A stretch of 22,612 bases of DNA. Origin: an uncultured Chlorobiaceae bacterium (GTDB taxonomy: Bacteria; Bacteroidota; Chlorobiia; Chlorobiales; Chlorobiaceae). The notes under the pieces are model-generated. The model was not told where the DNA came from. It saw only the letters and a list, made by a program, of their open reading frames with translations, and made no database searches. Position 1 is the stretch's first letter; every line of letters starts with the position of its first letter. The DNA lies in assembly GCA_903874585.1 (NCBI GenBank), contig CAIQSY010000033.1, forward strand, positions 1 to 22,612, written 5' to 3'. Position numbers and translations under genes: made by a program. Of the stretch, positions 1 through 8,081 are shown in pieces.

Positions 1-914
1 AGCGCTTCTGCGAGTTTTGGATGTTGAAAAGCAAACCGCTGTGCTTCCAGAAATCCTGGTTTAACATTCTGCCCTTGCACCGCATAGCCGCCACCCTCCC
101 CCATCAACAGACGGACGACAAACTCTGGCACCGGCAACAGCGCTGGTTTACCAAGTACACCGCCCAATGTATTGGCAAACTCTTTCATGGAAACCGGTGT
201 CGGGCTTACAAGGTTGATGGGTCCGCGATACGCTGGATTATCGAGAGCTTCCAGAATGGTGGAAATCTCGTCATCAATATGAATCCAGGAAATGCACTGA
301 TTGCCTGAGCCGATAGGACCGCCAGCGAAAAATTGGAATGGTGCCATCATTTTCTGCAACATACCGCCGCGTGTGGAGAGTACAATGCCGGTTCTCAAAA
401 ACACCAGACGACCAACAAGCTTCTCCGCTGCAAGCGCCTCTTTTTCCCAATCAATGCAGATTCTTGCAAGAAAATCACCACCTTTTTTACCCGATTCGGT
501 GAGTGGAGCAGTATCATTGCAACGGTAAAAAGATCCGTAATAACCAATTGCGGAAGAGGAAATAAAAACATCAGGTTTTTCTGATGCTGCCGCAATAGCC
601 GCTACAAGATTGCGGGTACCGTGAATTCTGGAGGTGTAGCACTCCGCCTTGTGCGCTTCAGTCCAGCGACTCTCAAGCAATGGCTTACCGGCAAGATGAA
701 TCAGCGCCTTAGCACCATTGATCATGCCCGTCCACTCGCCGCTCTCCATCTCCGAATCCCATTTGATATATGCAGCAGCGCCGGGAATTTTCTGCGCCGC
801 GACCTGCGGAGAACGGGCAAACAGCACAACCTGCTCTTTTCGCGCAATCAATTGCCGCGCAAGTTCAACGCCAATAACTCCGGTGGCTCCGGTAATAATA
901 ATATGACTTTGCAT
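1..914 (-). CDS. TIGR01777-family NAD(P)-dependent epimerase (YfcH-like), C-terminus cut by window edge
   Basis: A reading frame runs from an ATG at 914 to the left edge with no stop, giving 304 residues. The N-terminus is a Rossmann nucleotide-binding fold with a GxxGxxG motif (TGATGVIG, residues 8-15). A strand ending SSSAIGYYG (119-127) holds the short-chain dehydrogenase/reductase tyrosine region, and WIHIDD (210-215) is typical of the TIGR01777 branch of extended SDR proteins. The C-terminal part (about 240-304) fits the DUF1731 tail; the last visible residues (QRFAFQHPKLAEA) resemble the end of that tail, so perhaps ten residues are missing. Substrate and biological role of this family are not well established; sugar-nucleotide epimerase is the usual label. 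It lies 42 bp downstream of glmS on the same strand and is probably co-transcribed. No Shine-Dalgarno sequence is evident before the ATG. Family assignment is firm, function is not. Confidence 0.9.
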   Translation of the reverse strand, partial: MQSHIIITGATGVIGVELARQLIARKEQVVLFARSPQVAAQKIPGAAAYIKWDSEMESGEWTGMINGAKALIHLAGKPLLESRWTEAHKAECYTSRIHGTRNLVAAIAAASEKPDVFISSSAIGYYGSFYRCNDTAPLTESGKKGGDFLARICIDWEKEALAAEKLVGRLVFLRTGIVLSTRGGMLQKMMAPFQFFAGGPIGSGNQCISWIHIDDEISTILEALDNPAYRGPINLVSPTPVSMKEFANTLGGVLGKPALLPVPEFVVRLLMGEGGGYAVQGQNVKPGFLEAQRFAFQHPKLAEA

Positions 915-956
915 CAATAATTGTATTTTAAAAGTGAACGAATGAGAAGACCGATT

Positions 957-2801
957 TTATTCAACAGTCACCGATTTTGCCAGATTTCGTGGACGATCAA
1001 CATTACAACCTCTCAGTGTGGCAATATGATATGCGAGAAGCTGTAACGGAATCACCGCCAGAAGTGGAGTGATAGGTGCGGATGCTTGAGGAATATAAAT
1101 CACCTCTTCAGCCAGACGTTTAATATCCTCATCACCCTCATTGGCAATCGCAATTACCCTGCCTTTCCGGCTCCGCACCTCCTCAATATTGCTGAGAATT
1201 TTCGCGTAGGTATTATCACGAGTTGCAATAATAATGACCGGCATATCTTCATCAATCAAGGCAATTGGACCATGCTTCATTTCAGCAGCCGGATAACCCT
1301 CTGCATGAATATATGATATCTCTTTAAGCTTTAAAGCGCCCTCTAACGCAACAGGAAAGTTATATCCTCTACCGAGATAGAGGAAGTTTTTCGCATCCTT
1401 AAAACGTCCGGCAATAGCTTTTATCTGGCTCTCAAGCTCAAGAATGCGGGTAGCTTTATCAGGAGTTGCCGCAAGTTCTTTCAGACTGAGCGTAATTTCA
1501 TTCCGAGAGAGCGTTCGCCCTTTGCTGAGCGCAAGCGCAAGCATATAGAGCATAATCACTTGAGCCGTAAAGGCTTTCGTGGAGGCAACACCAATTTCAG
1601 GTCCGGCATGAGTGTACATGCCGCAATCTGTTTCACGTGCAATGGTTGAGCCAACAACGTTGCAAATGCCCAGCACCAGTGCGCCTCTCTCTTTTGCAAT
1701 ACGCAGCGCGGCAAGCGTATCAGCCGTTTCGCCCGATTGAGAAATAAGAATAACCACGTCACCGACACCAACAATCGGGTTGCGATAGCGGAATTCAGAA
1801 GCGTAATCGACCTCAACAGGAATACGCGCAAAATCTTCGATAAGATATTCTCCAAGAAGCGCAGCATGCCAGCTCGTGCCACAGGCGCAAATAACAATAC
1901 GCTTCGCTTGTTTCAGACGATCGAGATAATCAATAATACCACCAAGCGATATCTTCCCCTCTTCAAGACGGACACGACCACGCATGACATCGTGCATAAC
2001 GGCTGGCTGCTCAAAAATCTCCTTGAGCATAAAGTGCTCAAAACCGCCTTTTTCAATCTTCTCTAAGGAAAAATCGAGTTGTGTAATCGTTTTTTCCTGC
2101 TCAACATTCTCAATTGTTTTAACCGAATATCCATCCCTCGTTATCACTGCAAGTTCACCATCCGAGAGATAGACAACTCTGTTAGTATGTTCTACAAGCG
2201 GCGCTGCATCTGACGCAATAAAAAACTCACCTACACCTATTCCAATCACAAGCGGACTACCTTTGCGCGCTACAACAATTTTATCGGGTTCCCGTGCGGT
2301 AAGCACACAAAGCCCATAAGCACCCTCAATGTGTCGTAATGTGCGACGAACAACGCGCTCAAGTGCCAGCAACGGATCGAGCTTCCATATTTTATCAATG
2401 AGATGAACAAGAACTTCGGAGTCCGTCTCACTCAGAAAAACATAACCATCAGCAATTAACTCTTGCTTGAGCGATGAGTAATTCTCAATAATACCATTAT
2501 GAATAATGGCAATATCACCTGCTGCGTTGACGTGTGGATGCGCATTGACATCATTAGGTTCGCCATGTGTTGCCCAGCGCGTATGACCAATGCCCATAGT
2601 TGCTCCAGCAAGGCGTTGGCGCTCTGCCGAGGAGGACTCTTCGAGTGTACTGACACTGCCCTTGCGTTTCATTACCGAGAGCGTCTCATCAAGCAAAGCA
2701 ATACCGGCGGAATCGTAACCACGATATTCCAGCCGTTTTAATCCGTTCAAAAGAATCGGGGCGGCATCACGCCAGCCTATATATCCAACAATTCCACACA
2801 T
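957..2801 (-). CDS. glmS: Glutamine-fructose-6-phosphate aminotransferase (isomerizing)
   Basis: Makes glucosamine-6-phosphate from fructose-6-phosphate and glutamine, the entry step to UDP-N-acetylglucosamine for peptidoglycan and lipopolysaccharide; cytoplasmic. The 614 residues match the normal family length. The start MCGIVGYIG puts Cys2 at the mature N-terminus as the glutaminase nucleophile (class II amidotransferase domain, about 1-220). Two SIS sugar-phosphate isomerase domains follow: the first holds CGTSWHAALLGEYL and SQSGETADTLAALR (about 305-360), the second holds AEGYPAAEMKHGPIALID. The C-terminus PRNLAKSVTVE is the canonical GlmS ending that shapes the active site. The start is fixed because cysteine must follow the initiator. 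It sits 116 bp downstream of pyrF on the same strand, with a weak hairpin between. No glmS ribozyme-like leader is recognisable in that gap. Confidence 0.98.
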   Translation of the reverse strand: MCGIVGYIGWRDAAPILLNGLKRLEYRGYDSAGIALLDETLSVMKRKGSVSTLEESSSAERQRLAGATMGIGHTRWATHGEPNDVNAHPHVNAAGDIAIIHNGIIENYSSLKQELIADGYVFLSETDSEVLVHLIDKIWKLDPLLALERVVRRTLRHIEGAYGLCVLTAREPDKIVVARKGSPLVIGIGVGEFFIASDAAPLVEHTNRVVYLSDGELAVITRDGYSVKTIENVEQEKTITQLDFSLEKIEKGGFEHFMLKEIFEQPAVMHDVMRGRVRLEEGKISLGGIIDYLDRLKQAKRIVICACGTSWHAALLGEYLIEDFARIPVEVDYASEFRYRNPIVGVGDVVILISQSGETADTLAALRIAKERGALVLGICNVVGSTIARETDCGMYTHAGPEIGVASTKAFTAQVIMLYMLALALSKGRTLSRNEITLSLKELAATPDKATRILELESQIKAIAGRFKDAKNFLYLGRGYNFPVALEGALKLKEISYIHAEGYPAAEMKHGPIALIDEDMPVIIIATRDNTYAKILSNIEEVRSRKGRVIAIANEGDEDIKRLAEEVIYIPQASAPITPLLAVIPLQLLAYHIATLRGCNVDRPRNLAKSVTVE

Positions 2802-2891
2802 AGCGTCAGTTTAAAAAAATTTTAGGGTGTTCATTCAAGTATCAGGCAATGGTTTGCGGCGAAACAACCATCTTTCGTAATTACAAACGAC

Positions 2892-2921
2892 ATAATGGTT
2901 GTGACGGGTTGCAACCATTAT
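2892..2921 (-). terminator. Hairpin overlapping the pyrF stop codon
   Basis: A perfect 10-bp inverted repeat (ATAATGGTTG at 2892-2901, CAACCATTAT at 2912-2921) with a 10-nt loop. The pyrF TAA (2918-2920 on the plus strand) lies inside the stem. No T-run follows on the minus strand, so it may be a weak terminator, a processing or mRNA-stability hairpin between pyrF and glmS, or chance. Confidence 0.4.
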
Positions 2922-3757
2922 AACACCCGCTGCATCTCATTATAAATGTTTGCGGCTTCAGTGGCAACAGCTTGCTCATACTCATCAAGAGTGGCAAAAG
3001 TTCCTGACGGATAGATAAGTGCACGGCTGACGTTAATAATGGCGCTTTGCCGATTGGCATCAACGCCAAGATTGACAGCATCTTCCAACGAACCACCCTG
3101 CGCGCCAACACCTGGAATTAAGAGAAACAAACCCGGCGCATTGCGACGAATATCGCCAAGTACATGGCTTTTCGTAGCACCAACAACAACGCCGCCATTA
3201 CCGTTCCTGCTCCACGATGCAACTTTATCGAGAACATTGCGATACAGCGGCATTCCATTCACCATTGCCTGCTCTTCAAAATCCGCAGAACCGGCGTTTG
3301 AGGTGAGGCAAAGCACAAAAACCAGCTTCTCCTCATAAACAAAAAACGGTTCAAGTGAATCGAAACCCATATAAGGCGCTACCGTAAGAGCATCAAAAGA
3401 CCAATGCTCAAAAAAAGCTTGTGCATACATTTTACTTGTATTGCCAATGTCCGCCCGTTTCGCGTCCGCAATGGTCATACAGTGCTCAGGAATAGCGGTG
3501 AGCGTCTGCTCCATATCCTGCAAACCGTTAACACCTCTGGCTTCATAAAAAGCGGTATTAAGCTTATAGGCAACCGCATAGTCAGCAGTAGCGCGAATAA
3601 CTGCGCGGTTAAACTCCAGAACGGGATTCTGATATGAAGAAAAAATTGGAGGGATTTTCATCGGGTCACTATCAAGCCCGACGCACAACAGTGACTTCAA
3701 TGCCGATATGCGGGAATTTGCCTTCTCTCGAACTGAACTCATAACGTAAAGATTCAT
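2918..3757 (-). CDS. pyrF: Orotidine 5'-phosphate decarboxylase, type 2
   Basis: Last step of UMP synthesis: decarboxylates OMP to UMP in the cytoplasm. The 279 residues and overall layout fit the longer type 2 subfamily (TIGR02127-like) rather than the roughly 230-residue E. coli form. The catalytic charge network is visible as DAKRADIGN (Asp98, Lys100, Asp103 counting from the first Met), and LLCVGLDSDP (23-32) is the N-terminal substrate-side strand. Two starts are possible: ATG at 3757 (MNLYVMSS...) or an in-frame ATG at 3742 (MSSVREKAN...). Neither has a clear Shine-Dalgarno sequence; the shorter form is plausible because family members often begin just before this helix. Followed on the same strand by glmS and divergent from ftsH. 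Confidence 0.96.
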   Translation of the reverse strand: MNLYVMSSVREKANSRISALKSLLCVGLDSDPMKIPPIFSSYQNPVLEFNRAVIRATADYAVAYKLNTAFYEARGVNGLQDMEQTLTAIPEHCMTIADAKRADIGNTSKMYAQAFFEHWSFDALTVAPYMGFDSLEPFFVYEEKLVFVLCLTSNAGSADFEEQAMVNGMPLYRNVLDKVASWSRNGNGGVVVGATKSHVLGDIRRNAPGLFLLIPGVGAQGGSLEDAVNLGVDANRQSAIINVSRALIYPSGTFATLDEYEQAVATEAANIYNEMQRVL

Positions 3758-3955
3758 CTATTTTAAACGATTCCGACCGAGCACAACGAAACTTATAAGC
3801 GCCAGAATACATTGCAAAGTTACCTTGAATATAAAATATGTTTTGCTGCAAGATGCTGCATTAAATGAAGGAATCCCGTAAATTAAGAACTTATGAACTC
3901 GCGAACGGTGACTTTTCACCAGCATCGCACCTATTATAACCATGATTGTTGATTG
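3758..3955. promoter_or_regulatory. Divergent intergenic region between pyrF and ftsH
   Basis: About 200 bp that must carry promoters for pyrF (minus) and ftsH (plus). It is AT-rich, with several TATAAA/TATAAT-like hexamers on both strands (for example TATAAAATA near 3830 and TATTATAAC near 3932), but no convincingly spaced -35/-10 pair can be chosen by eye. A GCTGCA direct repeat (3845-3850, 3855-3860) is present. A four-codon reading frame (ATG at 3942, TGA at 3954-3956) overlaps the ftsH ATG. Confidence 0.4.
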
Positions 3956-6061
3956 ATGGCAAAGAACTCAGTTAAGCCCCCAAATCCTTACAAAAACGAA
4001 TCGGAACCCAGCACCCCTCGACCCAAATTCCCCATAATGTATTATGTGGTTGTGATTGTGCTTCTCATAGGCGTTCAACTTGCTTTTTTCTGGTCAGGCT
4101 CTTCGCAGGAAATTCCCTACAGCACCTTCCGCAAGCTCATTACCGAAGAAAAGGTGGTGTCGGTAAAGCTATCGCCAGAAAGAATTTACGTCAAGCTTAA
4201 ACCGGGCGTTGATGCTGGTATTCCCATCAAAGAGCCGCAAAGTGACAAGCCGGGCATCTCAATACCGCAATCATCTTCAAAACAGGATGAAATTTATGTC
4301 AATCCTGTGCGTGATGATGGCTTGATTGAGCTGCTGGAAAAAAAAGGTGTAAAATATCAAGGAATGCCGAGCAGCACATGGATTAGTGAGCTGCTGCAAT
4401 GGTTGCTTCCGTTTGGCTTACTGCTTGGTCTCTATTTTTTTGTGTTCCGAAAAATGGGTGGACCGGGTTCGCAGTTTATGAACATCGGTAAGAACAAAGC
4501 CGCGCTTTACGAAAATCTTGATGAACACACCCGTATTACGTTTAAAGATGTTGCCGGTCTGGACGAAGCAAAAGCAGAGGTGATGGAGGTTGTCGATTTT
4601 CTGAAAGCGCCAAAAAAATACACCACGCTTGGCGGTAAACTCCCGAAAGGTGTGTTGCTGGTTGGTCCTCCCGGAACGGGCAAAACCCTTCTTGCAAAAG
4701 CCGTTGCCGGTGAAGCTGATGTACCATTTTTCAGCCTCAGCGGTTCTGATTTTGTGGAGATGTTTGTTGGTGTCGGCGCAGCGAGGGTGCGCGATCTTTT
4801 TAAACAGGCAAAAGAGAAAGCACCCTGTATTATTTTTATTGATGAAATTGATGCCGTCGGGCGCAGCCGCGGCAAAGGTGCCATGATGGGTGCTAACGAT
4901 GAACGTGAAAACACGCTTAATCAGTTGCTTGTTGAAATGGATGGCTTTGCAACCGACAAGGGCGTGATTCTCATGGCTGCCACAAACCGTCCGGATGTGC
5001 TTGATTCGGCACTGTTGCGACCAGGACGTTTTGATCGCCAGATTATGGTGGACAAGCCCGATCTTAAAGGACGTATGGATATTTTTAAAGTGCACACCAA
5101 AGCTCTTTCTCTCTCAAAAGAGGTGAATCTGAAAGCACTTGCGTCACAAACACCAGGATTTGCCGGTGCTGAAATTGCCAATGCCGCAAACGAAGCCGCA
5201 CTGCTTGCCTCGCGTCGCAATAAGCAGAGCATTGAGATGAAAGATTTCGAGGATGCTATTGAGCGGGTTATCGCTGGTCTTGAAAAGAAAAACAAAGTAA
5301 TCAACCCCCGTGAAAAGCAGATTGTTGCTTACCATGAAGCTGGGCACGCTATTGTAAGCTGGATGATGCCTGATAACGATCCAGTGCAGAAAATCTCAAT
5401 TGTACCACGCGGCATGAGCGCGCTTGGCTACACCATGAATATTCCGCTTGAAGATCGCTATCTGATGACTAAAAACGAGCTCATTGGGCGCATTTGTGGT
5501 TTGTTAGGCGGACGTATTGCCGAACAGATTATCTTCAATGAAATTTCGACAGGTGCCCAAAATGACCTCGAAAAGATAACCAGCATTGCCTACAACATGG
5601 TAACGGTGTATGGTATGAGTGAAAAACTTGGCAACATTTCATTCTATGAAAGCAATAATCCATACTATGGCAGCCCTGGTGTTGATAAAAAATATGGAGA
5701 AGAGACTGCACGCCTGATTGACCGCGAGGTGATGAGCATTATTGAAGATGCACGCATGAGGGTGATGACGCTGCTTACTGAGAACAGGGATAAGCTCGAA
5801 AAGCTGGCAAGTGAATTGCTGCTCAAAGAGATGCTTCAATACCCTCAGGTCGAAGAGATTCTCGGCAAACGTGCGGAGGGGCTCTTCCCGACAATGCACT
5901 TGGAAGATGCTGCTGAAACCGATACGTTTCTTGAAGTATCAGAGAATGATGGAAACACCACGCAAAACAACGGCACCGAAAAGCTTACGGATCAAGAGCG
6001 AGCTGAACTTGAAGAGGCCGTTGCTCGACTCAAGCAAACGAGAAACCTGCCTGAAACCTGA
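3956..6061 (+). CDS. ftsH: ATP-dependent zinc metalloprotease FtsH
   Basis: Membrane-anchored AAA+ protease that degrades misassembled membrane proteins and selected cytoplasmic regulators, acting as a hexamer on the inner membrane. From the ATG at 3956 it has 701 residues. Two membrane spans (about 26-46 and 146-166) flank a periplasmic domain of roughly 100 residues. The AAA module carries Walker A GPPGTGKT (237-244), Walker B IIFIDEID, and the second region of homology ATNRPDVLDSALLRPGRFDRQ. The protease domain has the zinc motif HEAGH (460-464) and a later acidic ligand in the QNDLEK segment. The tail is acidic and polar. A TTG directly before the ATG could also be read as a start, but ATG is preferred. 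It stands alone, divergent from pyrF, and ends in a strong hairpin terminator. Confidence 0.98.
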   Translation: MAKNSVKPPNPYKNESEPSTPRPKFPIMYYVVVIVLLIGVQLAFFWSGSSQEIPYSTFRKLITEEKVVSVKLSPERIYVKLKPGVDAGIPIKEPQSDKPGISIPQSSSKQDEIYVNPVRDDGLIELLEKKGVKYQGMPSSTWISELLQWLLPFGLLLGLYFFVFRKMGGPGSQFMNIGKNKAALYENLDEHTRITFKDVAGLDEAKAEVMEVVDFLKAPKKYTTLGGKLPKGVLLVGPPGTGKTLLAKAVAGEADVPFFSLSGSDFVEMFVGVGAARVRDLFKQAKEKAPCIIFIDEIDAVGRSRGKGAMMGANDERENTLNQLLVEMDGFATDKGVILMAATNRPDVLDSALLRPGRFDRQIMVDKPDLKGRMDIFKVHTKALSLSKEVNLKALASQTPGFAGAEIANAANEAALLASRRNKQSIEMKDFEDAIERVIAGLEKKNKVINPREKQIVAYHEAGHAIVSWMMPDNDPVQKISIVPRGMSALGYTMNIPLEDRYLMTKNELIGRICGLLGGRIAEQIIFNEISTGAQNDLEKITSIAYNMVTVYGMSEKLGNISFYESNNPYYGSPGVDKKYGEETARLIDREVMSIIEDARMRVMTLLTENRDKLEKLASELLLKEMLQYPQVEEILGKRAEGLFPTMHLEDAAETDTFLEVSENDGNTTQNNGTEKLTDQERAELEEAVARLKQTRNLPET

Positions 6062-6129
6062 TAAAAAGTTAGATGCGGTTGGATGGTTTGAGAGCGACGG
6101 TAGAAGGCTGAGCAGAAAGTAAAAGTAGA

Positions 6130-6166
6130 AACGACAAAAGGCAGGTTATTCCTGCCTTTTGTCGTT
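6130..6166. terminator. Bidirectional hairpin terminator between ftsH and tRNA-Val
   Basis: A perfect 16-bp inverted repeat (AACGACAAAAGGCAGG at 6130-6145, its complement at 6151-6166) with a 5-nt TTATT loop, about 70 bp past the ftsH stop and about 30 bp past the 3' end of tRNA-Val on the other strand. The AAAAGG/CCTTTT steps in the stem, followed by T-rich sequence on both sides, suit termination of both converging transcripts. Confidence 0.85.
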
Positions 6167-6196
6167 ATTCATATATTTATTTATCTTTGTTCAGTG

Positions 6197-6270
6197 TGGG
6201 TCCCGAGGGAGTCGAACCCCCGACCTACTGGGTGTAAACCAGTCGCTCTAACCAACTGAGCTAGGAACCC
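6197..6270 (-). tRNA. tRNA-Val(UAC)
   Basis: Read on the minus strand this 74-nt segment folds as a standard cloverleaf. The acceptor arm GGGTTCC pairs with GGGACCC (one G-U). The D arm is GCTC/GAGC with an AGTTGGTTA loop. The anticodon arm ACTGG/CCAGT holds loop TTTACAC, giving anticodon UAC (valine, GUA/GUG codons). The T arm GGGGG/CCCTC holds TTCGACT, and the discriminator is A. The CCA end is not encoded: the bases after the discriminator read CAC. It stands alone, about 80 bp downstream of the DUF1997-like gene on the same strand. Confidence 0.97.
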
Positions 6271-6351
6271 ATCAATCAAGGGGCGAATTATAACACAAAT
6301 AATTGATTCTTACAAATATGAAATATTTTTTGTGGACTATCCGTAACCCGC

Positions 6352-6963
6352 TTATGATTTGGTAATTTTATCGAAGTCTTTCGTGATGGAGTGAAACATC
6401 TTATTCGTTGAAGTCTGCATGATAATCGACATACCAGCATTCGTCATAGCATGAAGAATATTTTCAGGCACAATACGAAAGGCTGGATAGAGAATAAAGC
6501 AGACATCAATCCTTAAATCGAACTGTACTCGAGTTTTCTCTGCATCAACCGGACGAAGCTCCATATCAGCAAAAGCTTTTCCTTCAAAACGATACTTACC
6601 AGGATCTTCAATGTTATCAGGTGCTGGATGGTGCTGCCAGCGTATTTTTTTCCCGACGGTGTAACGCTGAATCACCTCATCAGGCAAATCAGCCGGATCG
6701 TTGTATTCGATGTGAGCAGGCAGTTCAACAAGCAGCTCTTCAAGCTGTTCAACGAAAAAAATCACATCGAACGGGTTGTTTTGCGGATCAGTTACCCGAA
6801 AGTGCCACTTATAAACATTGTCGATATCGGTAAGTTCGACCTTGTGACAAAAGGGGTTGAAACCCAATATTTTTTTCTGATCGGAGAGATAGGCGACGGT
6901 ATGGTTAAACTCACCGTGAAATATCCAGTCACCTTTGCTGACTCCTGTCGCTTCCATTTTCAT
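6352..6963 (-). CDS. DUF1997/SRPBCC-like protein of unknown function
   Basis: A 203-residue soluble protein with no signal peptide or membrane span. Alternating strand-like segments in the middle (KIRWQHHPAP..., YRFEGKAFADMELRPVDAEKTRVQFDLRIDVCF) and a long C-terminal helical stretch (PENILHAMTNAGMSIIMQTSTNKMFHSITKDF) fit a START/SRPBCC-type cup and most resemble the DUF1997 family found in photosynthetic bacteria and plants; that family call is from memory of the pattern and is uncertain. The start is well supported: ATG at 6963 follows a strong Shine-Dalgarno AGAGGAAAGG at 7-nt spacing, only 24 bp after the prfA stop. It therefore ends the rseP-prfA transcription unit. A role in binding a lipid, pigment or other hydrophobic ligand would suit the fold but is speculation. 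Confidence 0.72.
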   Translation of the reverse strand: MKMEATGVSKGDWIFHGEFNHTVAYLSDQKKILGFNPFCHKVELTDIDNVYKWHFRVTDPQNNPFDVIFFVEQLEELLVELPAHIEYNDPADLPDEVIQRYTVGKKIRWQHHPAPDNIEDPGKYRFEGKAFADMELRPVDAEKTRVQFDLRIDVCFILYPAFRIVPENILHAMTNAGMSIIMQTSTNKMFHSITKDFDKITKS

Positions 6964-6970
6964 CGTATCG

Positions 6971-6980
6971 CCTTTCCTCT
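6971..6980 (-). promoter_or_regulatory. Strong Shine-Dalgarno for the DUF1997-like gene
   Basis: AGAGGAAAGG on the minus strand, 7 nt before the ATG at 6963. It is stronger than the sites before most neighbouring genes here and settles the start of a protein whose family is uncertain. Confidence 0.8.
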
Positions 6981-6987
6981 ATTTCGT

Positions 6988-8061
6988 TTACATGAGTTCC
7001 GATTTCAGACGTTCTGTCTGGTCGTGCATTTTGAGCGCTTCGATAATGTCTTTCAAATCGCCTTGCAAAATTTGCGGCAAAGCGTGACTTGTAAAGCCAA
7101 TACGATGGTCGGTAACGCGTGATTGGGGATAGTTGTAGGTTCGGATTTTCGCGCTTCGGTCGCCGGTAGTCACCATCGAACGGCGCATATCGGCGCGTTG
7201 CTGCTGCTGCTCCGCAAGCTGAATATCGTAAAGCTTGGTACGCAACATCTGCATCGCCCGCTCCTTATTCTGAAGCTGCGAACGCTCCTCCTGGCAGGCA
7301 GAGACAATGCCAGTAGGGATATGCGTAATACGCACAGCGGTCTCCACCTTATTGACGTTCTGTCCCCCTTTCCCACCGCTGCGATAGGTATCAAAACGCA
7401 AATCATCGCGCCGTATATCCACATCAACCTCTTCAGCTTCCGGCAACACCGCAACACTCACCGCCGAGGTGTGGATGCGCCCCTGCGTTTCAGTATCGGG
7501 TACGCGCTGCACACGATGCACACCACTTTCATACTTCATGGTGCCATAAACATCATTGCCGCTCACTTCGAGCACCATCTCCCTGAAACCGCCCGGCACT
7601 GAACTTTCATTAAAGTTCAACACCTGATACTTCCACCCCTGCTGCTCGGCATAGCGCTGATACATTCGCGTCAAGTCCGCGGTAAAAAGCGCCGCCTCTT
7701 CGCCACCAGTTCCAGCACGAATCTCGATAATAACATTACGCGAATCTGCCTCTTCTTTTGGGAGCAGCAGTACCTTCAGTCGCTGTTCAAGCTGCGGCAG
7801 CGTTTGCTCCAGCTCATCAATCTCCAACTCCACCATCGCTTTCATATCGCTATCACTCTCCTCTTGCAGCAGTTGGCGCAATGCCTCAAGCTCCGACGTT
7901 TTCTGTGCATAACAATCATACGCCAGCACAATCTCCTTGAGATCGCTGTACTCTTTGTTCAGCTTTTTATAGCGTGCCTGATCAGTTGCTGCATTGGGAT
8001 CGGCAAGCAACTGCTCAAGATCGAGGTGTTTCTCTTTAATCGACTGTAATTTATCAAGCAT
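6988..8061 (-). CDS. prfA: Peptide chain release factor 1
   Basis: Reads UAA and UAG stop codons in the ribosomal A site and triggers release of the finished peptide. The 357 residues match RF1 length. An N-terminal coiled-coil region (about 1-100) precedes the codon-recognition and hydrolysis domains. PDT (188-190), in the context RVPDTETQGRIHTSA, sits at the RF1 PxT anticodon-like tripeptide, and GGQ (232-234), in SGGKGGQNVNK, is the catalytic motif whose Gln is normally methylated. The PxT motif separates it from RF2, which has SPF. It lies 20 bp after rseP and 24 bp before the DUF1997-like gene, indicating one transcript. The ATG is not preceded by a recognisable Shine-Dalgarno, so translation may depend on the upstream gene. 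No prmC methyltransferase gene is adjacent. Confidence 0.98.
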   Translation of the reverse strand: MLDKLQSIKEKHLDLEQLLADPNAATDQARYKKLNKEYSDLKEIVLAYDCYAQKTSELEALRQLLQEESDSDMKAMVELEIDELEQTLPQLEQRLKVLLLPKEEADSRNVIIEIRAGTGGEEAALFTADLTRMYQRYAEQQGWKYQVLNFNESSVPGGFREMVLEVSGNDVYGTMKYESGVHRVQRVPDTETQGRIHTSAVSVAVLPEAEEVDVDIRRDDLRFDTYRSGGKGGQNVNKVETAVRITHIPTGIVSACQEERSQLQNKERAMQMLRTKLYDIQLAEQQQQRADMRRSMVTTGDRSAKIRTYNYPQSRVTDHRIGFTSHALPQILQGDLKDIIEALKMHDQTERLKSELM

Positions 8062-8081
8062 GTTTTTTTGCTAATCGACAC

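Noticed and set aside
4418..5095. 225-codon open frame on the minus strand
   Set aside because: Antisense shadow of the ftsH AAA domain, with unnatural composition (many His, Lys, Phe) and no initiation signals.
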